Shown in pieces: positions 1 through 8,822 of a stretch of DNA of 12,731 bases. The notes below the pieces were generated by a model, which saw only the letters and a list, made by a program, of their open reading frames with translations, searched no databases and was not told the origin of the DNA. Origin of the DNA: an uncultured Campylobacter sp. (lineage in GTDB: Bacteria > Campylobacterota > Campylobacteria > Campylobacterales > Campylobacteraceae); assembly GCA_938036585.1 (NCBI GenBank), contig CALHQN010000191.1, forward strand, positions 1 to 12,731. The letters are read 5' to 3'. The translations under genes were made by a program, and so were the position numbers. Within the stretch, counting starts at the first letter, position 1. Each line of letters opens with the position of its first letter.

Positions 1-379
1 GCACCTCGTCGATGATGAAAATTTTAAAGCGCGCGCTTGCGGGATGATACTTCGTCTGCTCGATGAGCTCGCGGATATCGTCGATCTTGCGGTGGCTGGC
101 GGCGTCCATCTCGATGATGTCGATGTGGCGCCCCTCGTTTGCCATTACGCAGTTATCGCAGACCTCGCACGGCTTGCCGGTAGGGCCTTCGTCGCATAAA
201 AGCGCTTTGGCAAAAATCCTAGCCGTCGAGGTTTTGCCGCTGCCGCGAAGTCCGCTGAAAAGATATGCGTGGCTCAGTCTGCCCGAATCCAGCGCGTGCG
301 CGAGGCTTTTGGCGACGGCGTCTTGGCCGATGAGCTGCTCGAAGCTTTTGGGTCTGTATTTTAAAGCGAGTGCTTGCAA
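1..379 (-). CDS. dnaX: DNA polymerase III subunit gamma/tau, N-terminal part (runs off left edge)
   Basis: Clamp-loader ATPase that loads the beta sliding clamp at the replication fork. Only the first 126 codons are present; the rest lies beyond the left edge. Translating the minus strand from a TTG at 379 gives MQALALKYRPKSFEQLIGQ, the typical DnaX opening. A Walker A motif GLRGSGKT lies at residues 43-50. A four-cysteine zinc site follows (C61, C70, C73, C76, the last three in CEVCDNC), and a Walker B core IIDEV sits at the cut edge. All are where DnaX family members carry them. The TTG start is preferred because AAGGAG (385-390, minus strand) lies five bases upstream and no ATG or GTG in frame fits. 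The gene diverges from the lipoprotein gene, leaving about 90 bases for two promoters. Whether the downstream part makes tau alone or also gamma cannot be seen. Confidence 0.95.
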   Translation of the reverse strand, partial: MQALALKYRPKSFEQLIGQDAVAKSLAHALDSGRLSHAYLFSGLRGSGKTSTARIFAKALLCDEGPTGKPCEVCDNCVMANEGRHIDIIEMDAASHRKIDDIRELIEQTKYHPASARFKIFIIDEV

Positions 380-384
380 AATTT

Positions 385-420
385 CTCCTTTGATCTTGCA
401 ATGATACAAAAAAATCTATA
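385..420 (-). promoter_or_regulatory. Probable dnaX promoter and ribosome binding site
   Basis: On the minus strand, AAGGAG (385-390) precedes the TTG start of dnaX. Two -10-like boxes lie upstream: TATCAT (401-406), which directly follows a TG, and TATAGA further upstream in the T-rich run at about 411-420. Either would leave a short leader. No -35 box is evident, as is usual for sigma-70 promoters in Campylobacter. The ribosome binding site is firm; the choice of -10 box is a guess. Confidence 0.4.
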
Positions 421-443
421 AATTTTAAATTTAGTGCTACAAT
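410..443 (+). promoter_or_regulatory. Extended -10 promoter for the lipoprotein-comF genes
   Basis: TACAAT (438-443) is preceded by TGC, giving an extended -10 element, behind an A/T-rich stretch with short T and A runs. This is the usual shape of a Campylobacter sigma-70 promoter. The box overlaps an in-frame ATG at 442, which argues that this ATG is not the translation start and supports the ATG at 472. Transcription would begin near 450, leaving a leader of about 20 bases. Confidence 0.5.
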
Positions 444-471
444 GCGCCCGAATTTCAGAAAAAGGATCGAA

Positions 472-1020
472 ATGAAAAAATTTTTACTCGGTATCTTTGC
501 GCTATTTTTTGTCGCCTGCTCGCAAACCAGCAGCGTCATCAGCTTAAATCCGTATCTTTCTAAGGCCGATCAGACCGTAAGCGGCAAGTCGGTAAATATA
601 AACGCGATCAACGATCAGCGCGAAAATCAGATGGTAATCGCCGTCATCAACGATAGCGGCGGCAAGCTGGTCGATGAGGTGCTTTTAAAAAACAATCTCT
701 CGGCGTGGTTCGACAAGGCTTTACGCGCGGAGCTTGAGGCTCGCGGCGTGAGGATCGATCCTGCAAGCCCGAATATCGTAACCGTAAACATTAGAAGCAT
801 CTCGGCGGCGATCAACGGCTACTCGAAGGAAAATATGAGCGCAAGAGGCGAGGTCGCGATCGCGATCGTGCAGGGCAACAAAACCACGACCAAGCGCGTA
901 GCTCAAGATCAGAGCAAATTTACGGCGCTTCGCACGGCTAGGTCGCTTAATCCTTTCGTGCAAAGTCTGCTAGACGACATCGTCAAAAAATCCGCCGATC
1001 AGATCGTCTCGACGCTTTAG
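472..1020 (+). CDS. YajG-family lipoprotein (positional counterpart of mapA)
   Basis: Predicted lipoprotein of 182 residues. The N-terminus MKKFLLGIFALFFVAC is a lipoprotein signal with the lipid-bearing cysteine at residue 16, so the mature protein should be membrane anchored, probably in the outer membrane. The body (VNINAINDQRENQMV, later a long helix LSAWFDKALRAELEARG) resembles the E. coli YajG family, whose biochemical function is unknown. In C. jejuni, from memory, the lipoprotein gene mapA sits next to a comF-like gene and gyrA in the same order, so this may be its equivalent; sequence identity to MapA was not checked. The ATG at 472 is chosen over the in-frame ATG at 442 because AAAGGA (462-467) precedes it, it begins a clean signal peptide, and the earlier ATG lies in the -10 box. 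The stop codon directly touches the start of the next gene. Confidence 0.85.
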   Translation: MKKFLLGIFALFFVACSQTSSVISLNPYLSKADQTVSGKSVNINAINDQRENQMVIAVINDSGGKLVDEVLLKNNLSAWFDKALRAELEARGVRIDPASPNIVTVNIRSISAAINGYSKENMSARGEVAIAIVQGNKTTTKRVAQDQSKFTALRTARSLNPFVQSLLDDIVKKSADQIVSTL

Positions 1021-1638
1021 ATGCGCTGCGTAAATTGCGGCGCGTTTAGCCTGCGCACGATCTGCGCCGCCTGCGCCGCAAATTTAGCCGAATGCCGCCT
1101 AGGTATGCGGCAGGTGGAGGGCTTTAGCGTGTTTTACTACTACGGCTACTCCGAAATTCGAGAGCTTATACTTTCTAAACATCACGAATACGGCGCTGCA
1201 GTGCTTGCGCGCATAGCCTCTTTAAGCCTAGCGAAATTCCCGCTTCATCTACAGTGCGAAATTTCTGCAAATCCGCAAAACTACGAAGCGTTTAAAACGG
1301 GCGGGGTTTTTAAATTTAACGCCGTGCCGCTGGATGATGACGCTCGCAGCGGCTATTCGCACACGGCGATCTTAGCCCGCGCGCTAAAAAGTGAGCTAAT
1401 CGAGCCAAAATTTCACTGCCTGCGCGCGCAAAACCGCGTCAAATACACCGGGCAGAGTTTGGAATTTCGCCTAAAACACAAGCGAAATTTTAAAATTTTA
1501 ACCCCGCCGCAATTCCCCGTGATCCTAGTAGACGACATCATCACCTCAGGCCTTAGCATGCTGCAAGCGCGCGAGAGCTTGATGCGGGGCGGCTTTACGC
1601 CCGTGTGCGGCTTGGTTTTAGCTAATGCAAAAGAATAA
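1021..1638 (+). CDS. ctsW: ComF-family protein (CtsW-like, DNA uptake)
   Basis: 205-residue ComF-type protein. The N-terminus has a four-cysteine zinc-binding knuckle (C3, C6, C15, C18). The C-terminus has the phosphoribosyltransferase PRPP loop [11 protein letters not shown] (167-177), with the two acidic residues D171-D172. The segment at about 140-155, with a Gln and a downstream Arg/Asn, matches the ComF pattern. ComF proteins are needed for natural transformation, and the C. jejuni gene at this position (ctsW, Cj1028c) was found in a transformation screen; enzyme activity is not established for the family. The ATG directly follows the lipoprotein stop codon without a good ribosome binding site of its own, so translation is probably coupled. 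The gene symbol rests on family and position next to gyrA. Confidence 0.85.
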   Translation: MRCVNCGAFSLRTICAACAANLAECRLGMRQVEGFSVFYYYGYSEIRELILSKHHEYGAAVLARIASLSLAKFPLHLQCEISANPQNYEAFKTGGVFKFNAVPLDDDARSGYSHTAILARALKSELIEPKFHCLRAQNRVKYTGQSLEFRLKHKRNFKILTPPQFPVILVDDIITSGLSMLQARESLMRGGFTPVCGLVLANAKE

Positions 1639-1643
1639 TTCGC

Positions 1644-1671
1644 TATAATCGCGCTTTAAAATTTAAAAGGA
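1644..1671 (+). promoter_or_regulatory. gyrA promoter (-10 box) and ribosome binding site
   Basis: A perfect TATAAT (1644-1649) lies just after the comF stop codon, and AAAAGGA (1665-1671) lies five bases before the gyrA ATG. gyrA can therefore be transcribed independently of the comF genes, with a leader of about 20 bases. No -35 box is visible. Confidence 0.6.
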
Positions 1672-1676
1672 TATTT

Positions 1677-4421
1677 ATGCAATCAAATATGTTTGAAAAT
1701 CAGGAGATCATTGATATCGACGTCGAAGAATCGATCAAGACGAGCTATCTTGATTACTCGATGAGCGTTATCATCGGTCGCGCGCTACCCGACGCCAGAG
1801 ACGGCCTAAAGCCCGTGCATAGGCGAATTTTATATGCGATGAACGATCTTGGCGTGGGCTCTCGCCAGCCTTACAAAAAATCCGCCCGTATCGTAGGCGA
1901 TGTTATCGGTAAATACCATCCGCACGGAGATACCGCCGTTTACGACGCGCTCGTGCGAATGGCGCAGAGCTTTTCGATGAGAATTCCTTCCGTGGACGGA
2001 CAGGGTAACTTCGGATCGATCGACGGCGACGGCGCGGCGGCGATGAGGTATACCGAAGCGCGTATGACGCCGCTAGCCGAGGAGCTACTAAAAGACCTGG
2101 ACAAAGAGACAGTCGATTTCGTGCCGAACTATGACGAGAGCCTGAACGAACCCGACGTCCTGCCTGCGCGCGTGCCAAATTTGCTGCTTAACGGTTCAAG
2201 CGGAATCGCCGTAGGAATGGCGACGAATATCCCGCCGCACAGCTTAGATGAGCTCGTGGGCGGTCTTTTGATACTACTTGAGAATAAAAACGCAAGCCTA
2301 GAGGAGATAATGGGCGAGATCAAGGGTCCCGATTTTCCGACCGGCGGCATCATCTACGGCAAAAAGGGGATCATCGAGGCGTATAAAACGGGCAGAGGGC
2401 GGGTTAAAATTCGCGCTAAAACCCATATTGAAAAAAAAGCTAGTAAAGACGTCATCGTAATCGACGAGTTGCCGTATCAGACCAATAAAGCGCGCTTGAT
2501 CGAACAGATCGCAGATCTTGTAAAGGAAAAGCAAATCGAAGGCATCTCCGAGGTGCGCGACGAGAGCGATCGCGACGGAATTCGCGTAGTAATCGAGCTT
2601 AAGCGCGACGCGATGAGCGAGATCGTGCTGAATAATCTATTTAAGCAAACTACTATGGAAGCGACCTTCGGCGTGATAATGCTCGCAATCGACGGCAAAG
2701 AGCCGAAGATTTTCACGCTGATAGAGCTTTTGAAGCTGTTTTTGAACCACAGAAAAACCGTCATCATCCGCCGCACGATTTTTGAGCTTCAAAAAGCGCG
2801 CGCCAGAGCACATATCTTGGAAGGCTTAAAGATCGCGCTAGATAACATCGACGAAGTGATCGACGTGATTAGAAACTCCGCCGACACCAACGTCGCGCGC
2901 GAAAATTTAATGAGCAGATTCGGCCTCAGCGAGGCGCAATCGGGCGCGATTTTGGATATGAGGCTAAGTCGCTTAACGGGGCTTGAGCGCGAAAAGATCG
3001 AGGAGGAGCTAAAAGAAATTTTAGCCGAGATAAAGCGGCTTGATGCGATCCTAAAGAGCGAGGAGCTGATTGAGGGGATCATCAAAGATGAGCTTTTGGA
3101 GATCAAGGATAAATTTAAATGCCCGCGCATCACCGAAATCGTTGACGACTACGAGGATATCGACATCGAAGATTTAATCGCGAATGAAAATATGGTCGTT
3201 ACGATCACTCACCGCGGCTACATCAAGCGCGTGCCTAGCAAGACTTACGAGAAGCAAAAGCGTGGCGGCAAGGGGCGCGTGGCGGTCACGACGTATGATG
3301 ATGATTTCATCGAGAGCTTTTTTACGTCCAACACCCACGACACGCTTATGTTTATCACCGACCGCGGGCAGCTCTACTGGCTTAAGGTCTATAAAATTCC
3401 GGAGGGCTCGCGCACCGCAAAGGGCAAGGCGGTCGTAAATTTAATCCAGCTCGGCGCGGACGAAAAAATTATGGCGATCATCCCTACGACCGATTTTGAT
3501 CCGAGCAAGTCGCTCGTATTTTTCACTCGCAACGGCATCGTAAAACGCACGAATTTAAGCGAGTTTAAAAACATCCGCTCGCTCGGAATCCGCGCTATCA
3601 GCCTGGATGAGGACGATACGCTGGTGACTGCGCTCATCGCTCCAAACAGCGCCGAGGAGATGCAAAACTACAAAGGAGGCGCTCTAAGCGGCGACGATCT
3701 GGACGGCGTCGAGGCTGAGGAAGTTTTAGAGCAGACCGAGCAGGATATTTTAGAGGGAAGCGAGAACGAAATTTCAGATGAAATTTCGCAAGGTGAGGGC
3801 GCGCAAGACGGCGAGCCGCAAAGCGCTAACGAAAATATGCTCTTCATCGCTACGAAAAAGGGAATGTGCCTTAAATTTAATCTAAATAAAATTCGCCAGA
3901 TGGGGCGCATCGCTCGCGGCGTAAAGGGGATTAAATTTAAAGAAAAAGGCGACGAAGTCATCGGCGCCGCGTTCATTTTAAGCGACATGCAAGAAATTTT
4001 AAGCGTGAGCCAAAAGGGTATCGGTAAGCGCACCACCGCGAGCGAGTATCGCCTCACAAACCGCGGCGGCAAGGGCGTCATCTGCATGAAGCTCACCAAC
4101 CGCACGGGCGAGCTCATCGGCGTCGTGATGGTCGATGAGGAGATGGATCTCATGGCGCTAACCACCAGCGGCAAGATGATCCGCGTCGATATGCAAAGCA
4201 TCCGCAAAGCGGGCCGCAACACCAGCGGCGTCATCGTCGTAAATGTCGAGGGCGACGACGTCGTGAGCATTGCGACCTGCCCGAAAGCCGAGGAGGGCGA
4301 CGAGGGCGAAGCGGACGAGCTTGCGCAGGATGAAAATTTATTAAATTCAAATTTAGATAGCAAAGATTCGCAGAGCGAGGGCCCTAGCGATGAAATTTTA
4401 AAAGGAGGAGAGGATGAGTAG
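1677..4421 (+). CDS. gyrA: DNA gyrase subunit A
   Basis: Breakage-reunion subunit of DNA gyrase, which with GyrB introduces negative supercoils. The 914 residues align with Campylobacter GyrA almost throughout. The active-site tyrosine is Y125 in AAMRYTE. The quinolone-resistance region reads [11 protein letters not shown] (80-90) with T86 and D90, the residues of susceptible Campylobacter. The GyrA box of the C-terminal beta-pinwheel is QKRGGKG (527-533), needed for DNA wrapping. Two acidic, low-complexity additions stand out: residues about 658-718 between pinwheel repeats (19 Asp/Glu, one Lys) and a tail of about 45 residues. C. jejuni GyrA, from memory about 863 residues, has a shorter acidic insertion at the same place, so most extra length is there. 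Start supported by AAAAGGA at 1665-1671; an in-frame ATG at 1689 is less well placed. Confidence 0.98.
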   Translation: MQSNMFENQEIIDIDVEESIKTSYLDYSMSVIIGRALPDARDGLKPVHRRILYAMNDLGVGSRQPYKKSARIVGDVIGKYHPHGDTAVYDALVRMAQSFSMRIPSVDGQGNFGSIDGDGAAAMRYTEARMTPLAEELLKDLDKETVDFVPNYDESLNEPDVLPARVPNLLLNGSSGIAVGMATNIPPHSLDELVGGLLILLENKNASLEEIMGEIKGPDFPTGGIIYGKKGIIEAYKTGRGRVKIRAKTHIEKKASKDVIVIDELPYQTNKARLIEQIADLVKEKQIEGISEVRDESDRDGIRVVIELKRDAMSEIVLNNLFKQTTMEATFGVIMLAIDGKEPKIFTLIELLKLFLNHRKTVIIRRTIFELQKARARAHILEGLKIALDNIDEVIDVIRNSADTNVARENLMSRFGLSEAQSGAILDMRLSRLTGLEREKIEEELKEILAEIKRLDAILKSEELIEGIIKDELLEIKDKFKCPRITEIVDDYEDIDIEDLIANENMVVTITHRGYIKRVPSKTYEKQKRGGKGRVAVTTYDDDFIESFFTSNTHDTLMFITDRGQLYWLKVYKIPEGSRTAKGKAVVNLIQLGADEKIMAIIPTTDFDPSKSLVFFTRNGIVKRTNLSEFKNIRSLGIRAISLDEDDTLVTALIAPNSAEEMQNYKGGALSGDDLDGVEAEEVLEQTEQDILEGSENEISDEISQGEGAQDGEPQSANENMLFIATKKGMCLKFNLNKIRQMGRIARGVKGIKFKEKGDEVIGAAFILSDMQEILSVSQKGIGKRTTASEYRLTNRGGKGVICMKLTNRTGELIGVVMVDEEMDLMALTTSGKMIRVDMQSIRKAGRNTSGVIVVNVEGDDVVSIATCPKAEEGDEGEADELAQDENLLNSNLDSKDSQSEGPSDEILKGGEDE

Positions 4422-5445
4422 TTACAATATCGCCATCGTAGGCGCTACCGGCGCCGTAGGCGAGGAGATTTTGCGCGTCTTAGACGAGATGAACTTCCCC
4501 GTGAAGGACATACTGCCGCTTGCAAGCGCAAAGAGCGCGGGCGAGAAGGTGGAATTCCGCGGCAAAGAATACGTCGTGAGGGAGCTAACGGACAGTACCT
4601 TCGACGAAAACGAGATCGACATCGCGTTTTTTAGCGCGGGCGGCTCCATTTCGGCGCATTACGTGCCATTTGCTGCGGCAAGCGGCGCAGTGGTGATCGA
4701 CAACACTAGCCACTTTCGTATGCAAGAGGACGTCCCGCTCGTCGTGCCGGAGTGTAACCCTCAGGATATCGAGCTGTGGAAGGAGACGGGCATCATCGCT
4801 AATCCGAACTGCTCGACCATCCAGATGGTTCAAATTCTTAAGCCGCTTGATGATGCGTTTGAAATAGAGCGCGTGGACGTAAGCACCTACCAAGCCGCCA
4901 GCGGCGCGGGCAAAGAGGGCATGGAGGAGCTCGTGTTTCAGCTGCAGAAATTCTTTGAATTTAAGCTTGATGAGTGCAAACCTAAAGTTTTCGCGCACCA
5001 GCTAGCATTTAACGTCATCCCGCACATCGACGTGTTTTTGGACAACGACTACACCAAAGAAGAGATGAAGATGGTGAACGAAACGCAGAAAATTTTGCAT
5101 AAAAACTTCGCCGTTTCGGCTACCTGCGTGCGCGTGCCGGTGCTGCGCAGCCACAGCGAGGCGATCACGATTAAATTTAAAAAAGATTTCGAGATTAGCC
5201 GTGTGCGCGAAATTTTAAGAAACGCGCCTAGCATCGTGCTCGCAGACGATCCGAGCAAAAACGAATACCCGATGCCGCTGCTTTCGAGCGACACGAACGA
5301 AACCTATGTCGGCAGGCTCCGCAGGGACAATTTCGACGATAAAATTCTGCATCTTTGGTGCAGCGCCGATCAGATCCGCGTCGGAGCGGCTACGAACGCC
5401 GTGCGCATCGCGCTTCGCTGGATCGATATGCAACAAGACAAGTAA
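4414..5445 (+). CDS. asd: Aspartate-semialdehyde dehydrogenase
   Basis: Reduces aspartyl phosphate to aspartate semialdehyde with NADPH, the branch point toward lysine/diaminopimelate, threonine and methionine. The 343 residues are full length for the family. The N-terminal nucleotide-binding loop is GATGAVG (10-16), the catalytic cysteine is C133 in NPNCSTIQM, and the likely acid/base histidine is H247 in LRSHSEAI. The start overlaps the end of gyrA by eight bases. A strong AAAGGAGGAG sequence lies inside the gyrA tail just upstream, so translation is tied to gyrA. The overlap means asd very likely shares the gyrA transcript. In C. jejuni, asd is near gyrA but separated from it by flgR and two other genes, which are absent here. 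Confidence 0.97.
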   Translation: MSSYNIAIVGATGAVGEEILRVLDEMNFPVKDILPLASAKSAGEKVEFRGKEYVVRELTDSTFDENEIDIAFFSAGGSISAHYVPFAAASGAVVIDNTSHFRMQEDVPLVVPECNPQDIELWKETGIIANPNCSTIQMVQILKPLDDAFEIERVDVSTYQAASGAGKEGMEELVFQLQKFFEFKLDECKPKVFAHQLAFNVIPHIDVFLDNDYTKEEMKMVNETQKILHKNFAVSATCVRVPVLRSHSEAITIKFKKDFEISRVREILRNAPSIVLADDPSKNEYPMPLLSSDTNETYVGRLRRDNFDDKILHLWCSADQIRVGAATNAVRIALRWIDMQQDK

Positions 5446-5567
5446 GATAAATTTAGCAGAGTTGCCGAGCCTTTGTGCGCGGATACGGTTGCGCGCGTGA
5501 TTTCGGCGCCGAGACCGTGCGAATAAATTTGCAAATTGGTCTAGTTAAAATTTAAGACCGCGAGCTG

Positions 5568-5598
5568 AAATTTTGCGCCTTAACCTGGCGCAAAATTT
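5568..5598. terminator. Probable bidirectional terminator after asd
   Basis: Perfect 12-base inverted repeat AAATTTTGCGCC (5568-5579) and its complement (5587-5598), separated by seven bases. The GC-rich top with A/T-rich arms makes it a plausible factor-independent terminator in either direction, with the T run within the stem. It lies about 120 bases after asd, at the expected end of the gyrA-asd transcript. Confidence 0.6.
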
Positions 5599-5629
5599 TA
5601 AAGACTCAAACGGACGCGACTAAATGGGG

Positions 5630-5663
5630 TAAATTTACGCGATTGCGAACGAGCGTAAATTTA
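5630..5663. repeat. Perfect 11-base inverted repeat
   Basis: TAAATTTACGC (5630-5640) and its exact complement GCGTAAATTTA (5653-5663), separated by 12 bases. It could be a second terminator stem or an operator upstream of the yqhA-hemE genes, about 85 bases before the yqhA start. No T run follows. Confidence 0.6.
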
Positions 5664-5748
5664 AACGAACACTTCGGCATAGAGCGGCTTTTAAATTTAT
5701 ACATTCGTTTGCGGAGCGGTTAATCTCGAATTAAAATTTAAGGAAGAA

Positions 5749-6240
5749 ATGAAAGCTATATTTGAAAAATTTTTGCTTTGCAGCAAATTTTTAACCCTCC
5801 TGCCAGTGCTTTTTTGCATCGCGGCAGGCGCGGCGATATTTGTGATGGCAAGCTACGAAATCTGCTCGGCGCTCTATAAAATCGTGGAATTTTTCCTAGC
5901 CCCGCAGCGAGAGGGAGCGCTTTACGTCGATATTTTAAGCGAGATAATAACGGCGATCGATCTGTATCTGGTCGCTATAGTGCTGCTAATCTTCGTATTT
6001 GGAATTTATGAGCTGTTTATCGACGAGTTTGTGGATCTAAATTTACAAGTTTTAAAGATCGCCTCGCTGGATGAGCTGAAGCACAAACTCGGTAGCGTCA
6101 TCATAATGGTGCTTGTAGTAGATTTTTTCAAGCGAATCTTGCACACCGATTTTACTACCCCTTTGGATATGCTTTTGCTCGCAGGGGCTATTTTTGCGGT
6201 TTGTTTAGCTTTGTATATTTTGAGTAAATTTAAAGGATAA
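5749..6240 (+). CDS. YqhA-family (UPF0114) inner membrane protein
   Basis: 163-residue integral membrane protein with hydrophobic segments at about residues 13-35, 66-92, 113-129 and 138-158, so three or four membrane passes. Length, the segment order and the patterns [11 protein letters not shown] and [13 protein letters not shown] match the YqhA/UPF0114 family, which has no established function. The start is supported by AAGGAAG (5740-5746). Its last codons contain the ribosome binding site of hemE, and only two bases separate the genes, so the two are almost certainly co-transcribed. That does not by itself imply a role in heme synthesis. Confidence 0.85.
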   Translation: MKAIFEKFLLCSKFLTLLPVLFCIAAGAAIFVMASYEICSALYKIVEFFLAPQREGALYVDILSEIITAIDLYLVAIVLLIFVFGIYELFIDEFVDLNLQVLKIASLDELKHKLGSVIIMVLVVDFFKRILHTDFTTPLDMLLLAGAIFAVCLALYILSKFKG

Positions 6241-6242
6241 AA

Positions 6243-7289
6243 ATGGTTTTCATCGATGCATGCTTCGGCAAAGAGACCCCATATACGCCCATTTGGATGA
6301 TGCGCCAGGCGGGGCGCTACCTGCCGCAATATATGGCGGTGCGCGAGAGGGCGGGCGATTTTTTGAGCCTGTGCCGCGACTACCGCGCCGCTAGCGAGGT
6401 AACGATCCAACCCGTGGAGATTTTAGGCGTCGATGCGGCGATACTTTTTAGCGATATTTTGGTCGTGCCGATGCAGATGGGGATGTATCTGCGCTTTGAA
6501 GCGGGCGAGGGGCCGAAATTTAGCGATCCGATCCGCTCTCAGGGCGATCTGGCGCGCCTAGATCCACAAAAGGCCGCGGCAGAGCTCGGATATGTTTATG
6601 ATACGATCTCGCTTACTCGCTCTCGCCTTGCCGCGGATAAAGCGCTCATCGGCTTTTGCGGCGCGCCGTGGACGATCGCTACCTATATGATCGAGGGCGG
6701 CAGCAGCAAAAATTACGCCATTTGCAAAAGGATGCTCTACGAAAATCTGCAGCTTCTGCATGAAATTTTGCGCCTCGTTACGGAGGCGACGAAGCTTTAT
6801 CTGGCGCGCCAGATCGACTCTGGCGTCGATGCGGTGCAGATTTTCGACAGCTGGGCGGGCGCGCTGGAGCCGAGCGCGTATGAGGAGTTCGGGTGGCGAT
6901 ACATCTTGGAAATCACGGAATTTTTAAAGGCGAAATTCCCGCATATCCCGCTCATCGTCTTTGCCAAGGGCACGGGCGCGCAGATGTCGCGACTGAGCCG
7001 TATCGCGGAGCAGCGAGGCGAGGCGAGCTTTGACGTATGGGGCGTGGATTGGAGCACTCCTATGGGGCTTGCGCGCGAGCAGCTCGGGGGCAAATTTACG
7101 CTTCAGGGCAACCTGGAGCCGATGCGGCTATACGATCGCGGCGCGATAGAATCGGGCGTGCGCGATATTTTAGCAGCGATGAAGGGTGCTGCGCATATCT
7201 TTAATCTAGGCCATGGAATTTTGCCCGACGTAAGCGTGCAAAACGCCAAATATCTGGTGGACCTGGTACACGAGTTAAGCGCGCGCTGA
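6243..7289 (+). CDS. hemE: Uroporphyrinogen decarboxylase
   Basis: Cytoplasmic heme-pathway enzyme that removes four carboxyl groups from uroporphyrinogen III to give coproporphyrinogen III. The 348 residues are full length. Diagnostic motifs are present: [15 protein letters not shown] (16-30) with the substrate-binding arginines, the catalytic aspartate D71 in [26 protein letters not shown] (137-153) with the conserved tyrosine Y148, and a C-terminal GHGILPD with H324. The ribosome binding site AAAGGA overlaps the end of the upstream yqhA-like gene. In C. jejuni, hemE (Cj1243) is also followed by a radical SAM gene (Cj1244), but here a long non-coding gap lies between them. Confidence 0.98.
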   Translation: MVFIDACFGKETPYTPIWMMRQAGRYLPQYMAVRERAGDFLSLCRDYRAASEVTIQPVEILGVDAAILFSDILVVPMQMGMYLRFEAGEGPKFSDPIRSQGDLARLDPQKAAAELGYVYDTISLTRSRLAADKALIGFCGAPWTIATYMIEGGSSKNYAICKRMLYENLQLLHEILRLVTEATKLYLARQIDSGVDAVQIFDSWAGALEPSAYEEFGWRYILEITEFLKAKFPHIPLIVFAKGTGAQMSRLSRIAEQRGEASFDVWGVDWSTPMGLAREQLGGKFTLQGNLEPMRLYDRGAIESGVRDILAAMKGAAHIFNLGHGILPDVSVQNAKYLVDLVHELSAR

Positions 7290-7826
7290 AACCAGATTTT
7301 GCGAGAGCTCGCTTGCAGCGCGTCGTTGTAAATTTTATGGAGCCGTAATTTAAAATTTCACTCGCCCGGGTCGCTTGCTTTGCTTCCGCGCGATCTTTTC
7401 GCTGTCCATAAATTTTAAATTTTGCACCGTTTTCACGCCGTCAAAACAGCTCACGAAACGCAAAACTCTAAATTTTAAAATTCTGCGCCGTTTTAGCGCG
7501 GCGATACCACGAAATTTTAAAATTTAGCCGCAGTTTGAAATTTTATGCCGAGCGAGGATCTGAAATTCTACGCGCTGTGTCCACGGCGGCGTAAAATACC
7601 GCAAGCTTGCGAGCTAAATTTAGCCCGCACATTAAATTTATAACTCGCGTGTTAAATTTAAGGATAAATTCAAAACTCTAAGCTTAAAATTTCGCCGTAG
7701 CGGGGCGGCGCGCAGAAGTGAAAATTCGCATAAAAGCGGCGCCGAATTTTGGCGCGCGGAAGCAAAATTTAAAGCGAAATTCTGCGCGCGAGTACAGACC
7801 CCGCAAATCAAATCATCGGAGTAAAA
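7290..7826. other. Long intergenic region rich in AAATTT motifs
   Basis: 537 bases between hemE and the radical SAM gene with no supportable gene in either direction. It is a mosaic of A/T-rich words (AAATTTTAAAATTT and variants) and GC-rich blocks. A loose motif AAATTYTRCGCCG recurs, for example at 7477-7490, 7537-7550, 7562-7574 and 7686-7697. Short palindromes occur at 7601-7610 (GCAAGCTTGC) and 7613-7624 (GCTAAATTTAGC). The only clear signal is GGAG (7818-7821) before the next start codon. I cannot tell a decayed gene from repeat-derived spacer here. Confidence 0.7.
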
Positions 7827-8723
7827 ATGAGATATATTTTCGGGCCCGTGACCTCGCGCAGGTTCGGGCGCAGCCTCGGCATCGATCTTAGCCCGCAGCG
7901 CAAGCAGTGCAACTTTAACTGCGTATATTGCGAGCTGGGCGCGGGCAAGCCGGTAAGCGCGATGAGCGAGCCCTGTGAGATCGGCCCGGTCATCGCCGAG
8001 CTGAAAACCGCGCTGCAAAGCCACGCGGGCATTGACGTCATCACGATCACGGCAAACGGCGAGCCTACGTTGCATCCGCGCTTCGCCGAGCTAGTGGACG
8101 CGCTAAAGGCGCTGCGCCTGCCGCAGAAGCTGCTCGTTTTGTCAAACGGCTCGCTCGTGCGCGAAAACAGCGCGGCACTAATGAAGCTTGATATCTGCAA
8201 ATTTTCGCTAGATAGCGCGCTTGCGAAAAGCTTTCGCAAGGTGGACGGCCCGCACGCAGGCATTGGCGCCGAGGATATCGTAAGCGCGATCGCAGATTTT
8301 GCGCGCGAGTTTCGCGGCGAGCTTGATATCGAAATCCTAGTCGTGCGCGGGCTAAACGACACGCAGGAGGATTTCGCAGCGCTGAATGCGGCTTTAGCTC
8401 GCATCAACCCGCATCGCGTCGATCTCGGCACGATCGATCGCCCGCCCGCATATCGCGTGCAGGGTGTGAGCGAGGCGCAGCTGCGCTATCTGGCCACTTT
8501 CATCGAAAATCAGAACGTAAATATCATCGCCGCGCCCAAATATGCAAGCGAGCGGCTGAGCTTTAGCGAGGATGAAATACTGCGCACTCTCTCGCGCCGT
8601 CCGCAGCGCACGAGCGACGTGGAGGCGATGTTTGACGAGCCCAGCGCGCAGCTTTTAAAGCGCCTGGCGGATGCGGGTAAAGTCATTTTTAAAGACGGTT
8701 TTTACGAGATCGCAAAAGGATAG
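7827..8723 (+). CDS. Radical SAM protein (COG0731-like; Cj1244-type)
   Basis: 298-residue radical SAM enzyme. The iron-sulfur cluster motif CNFNCVYC gives C28, C32 and C35 (CxxxCxxC), followed by a glycine-rich SAM-binding strand ITANGEPTLHP. The N-terminus MRYIFGPVTSRRFGRSLGI is typical of the COG0731 group, which includes Campylobacter proteins with no assigned reaction. The last 50 residues (from DEILRTLSRRP) look like a small winged-helix domain, suggesting contact with nucleic acid or protein. It is not MoaA or HemN by its motifs. The start follows GGAG at a five-base spacing. Its place after hemE is conserved in C. jejuni, but a link with heme synthesis is not shown. Confidence 0.88.
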   Translation: MRYIFGPVTSRRFGRSLGIDLSPQRKQCNFNCVYCELGAGKPVSAMSEPCEIGPVIAELKTALQSHAGIDVITITANGEPTLHPRFAELVDALKALRLPQKLLVLSNGSLVRENSAALMKLDICKFSLDSALAKSFRKVDGPHAGIGAEDIVSAIADFAREFRGELDIEILVVRGLNDTQEDFAALNAALARINPHRVDLGTIDRPPAYRVQGVSEAQLRYLATFIENQNVNIIAAPKYASERLSFSEDEILRTLSRRPQRTSDVEAMFDEPSAQLLKRLADAGKVIFKDGFYEIAKG

Positions 8724-8740
8724 GGCGTTAAATTTTAAAA

Positions 8741-8770
8741 GCTCTTTTGCGGCGCAGCGCAGCAAAAAGC
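8741..8770 (+). terminator. Possible terminator after the radical SAM gene
   Basis: GCTCTTTTGC (8741-8750) pairs with GCAAAAAGC (8762-8770) with one bulged base and an 11-base loop, starting 18 bases after the radical SAM stop codon. There is no trailing T run, so function is uncertain. Confidence 0.4.
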
Positions 8771-8822
8771 GGTTTGCATGAAGGCGTCATCGCAGGCGGT
8801 GCCCGCCGTACGCAAGCTAGAG

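Larger units (their letters stand above)
5446..5748. other. Intergenic region with two perfect hairpins
   Basis: This 303-base stretch between asd and the yqhA-like gene has no supportable gene; open frames are short and lack ribosome binding sites. It contains two perfect inverted repeats, annotated separately, and several AAATTT words. An AAGGAAG ribosome binding site for the next gene lies at 5740-5746. A weak TATACA -10-like box occurs near 5697. Confidence 0.7.

Noticed and set aside
63..404. 113-codon plus-strand open frame
   Set aside because: It lies antisense to the clear dnaX coding sequence, which shows Walker A, zinc and Walker B motifs.
442..471. Earlier ATG for the lipoprotein gene
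   Set aside because: It overlaps the -10 box, lacks a ribosome binding site and would put charged residues before the signal peptide.
3668..4363. 231-codon minus-strand open frame
   Set aside because: Antisense to conserved gyrA; its Ser/Met/Pro-rich composition is what a complement of gyrA codons gives.
5538..5559. Hairpin GGTCT...AGACC after asd
   Set aside because: The inner pairs leave too small a loop and need a bulge; the perfect stem at 5568-5598 is a better terminator.
7808..8431. 207-codon minus-strand open frame
   Set aside because: Antisense to the radical SAM gene, which has the cluster motif and a ribosome binding site.
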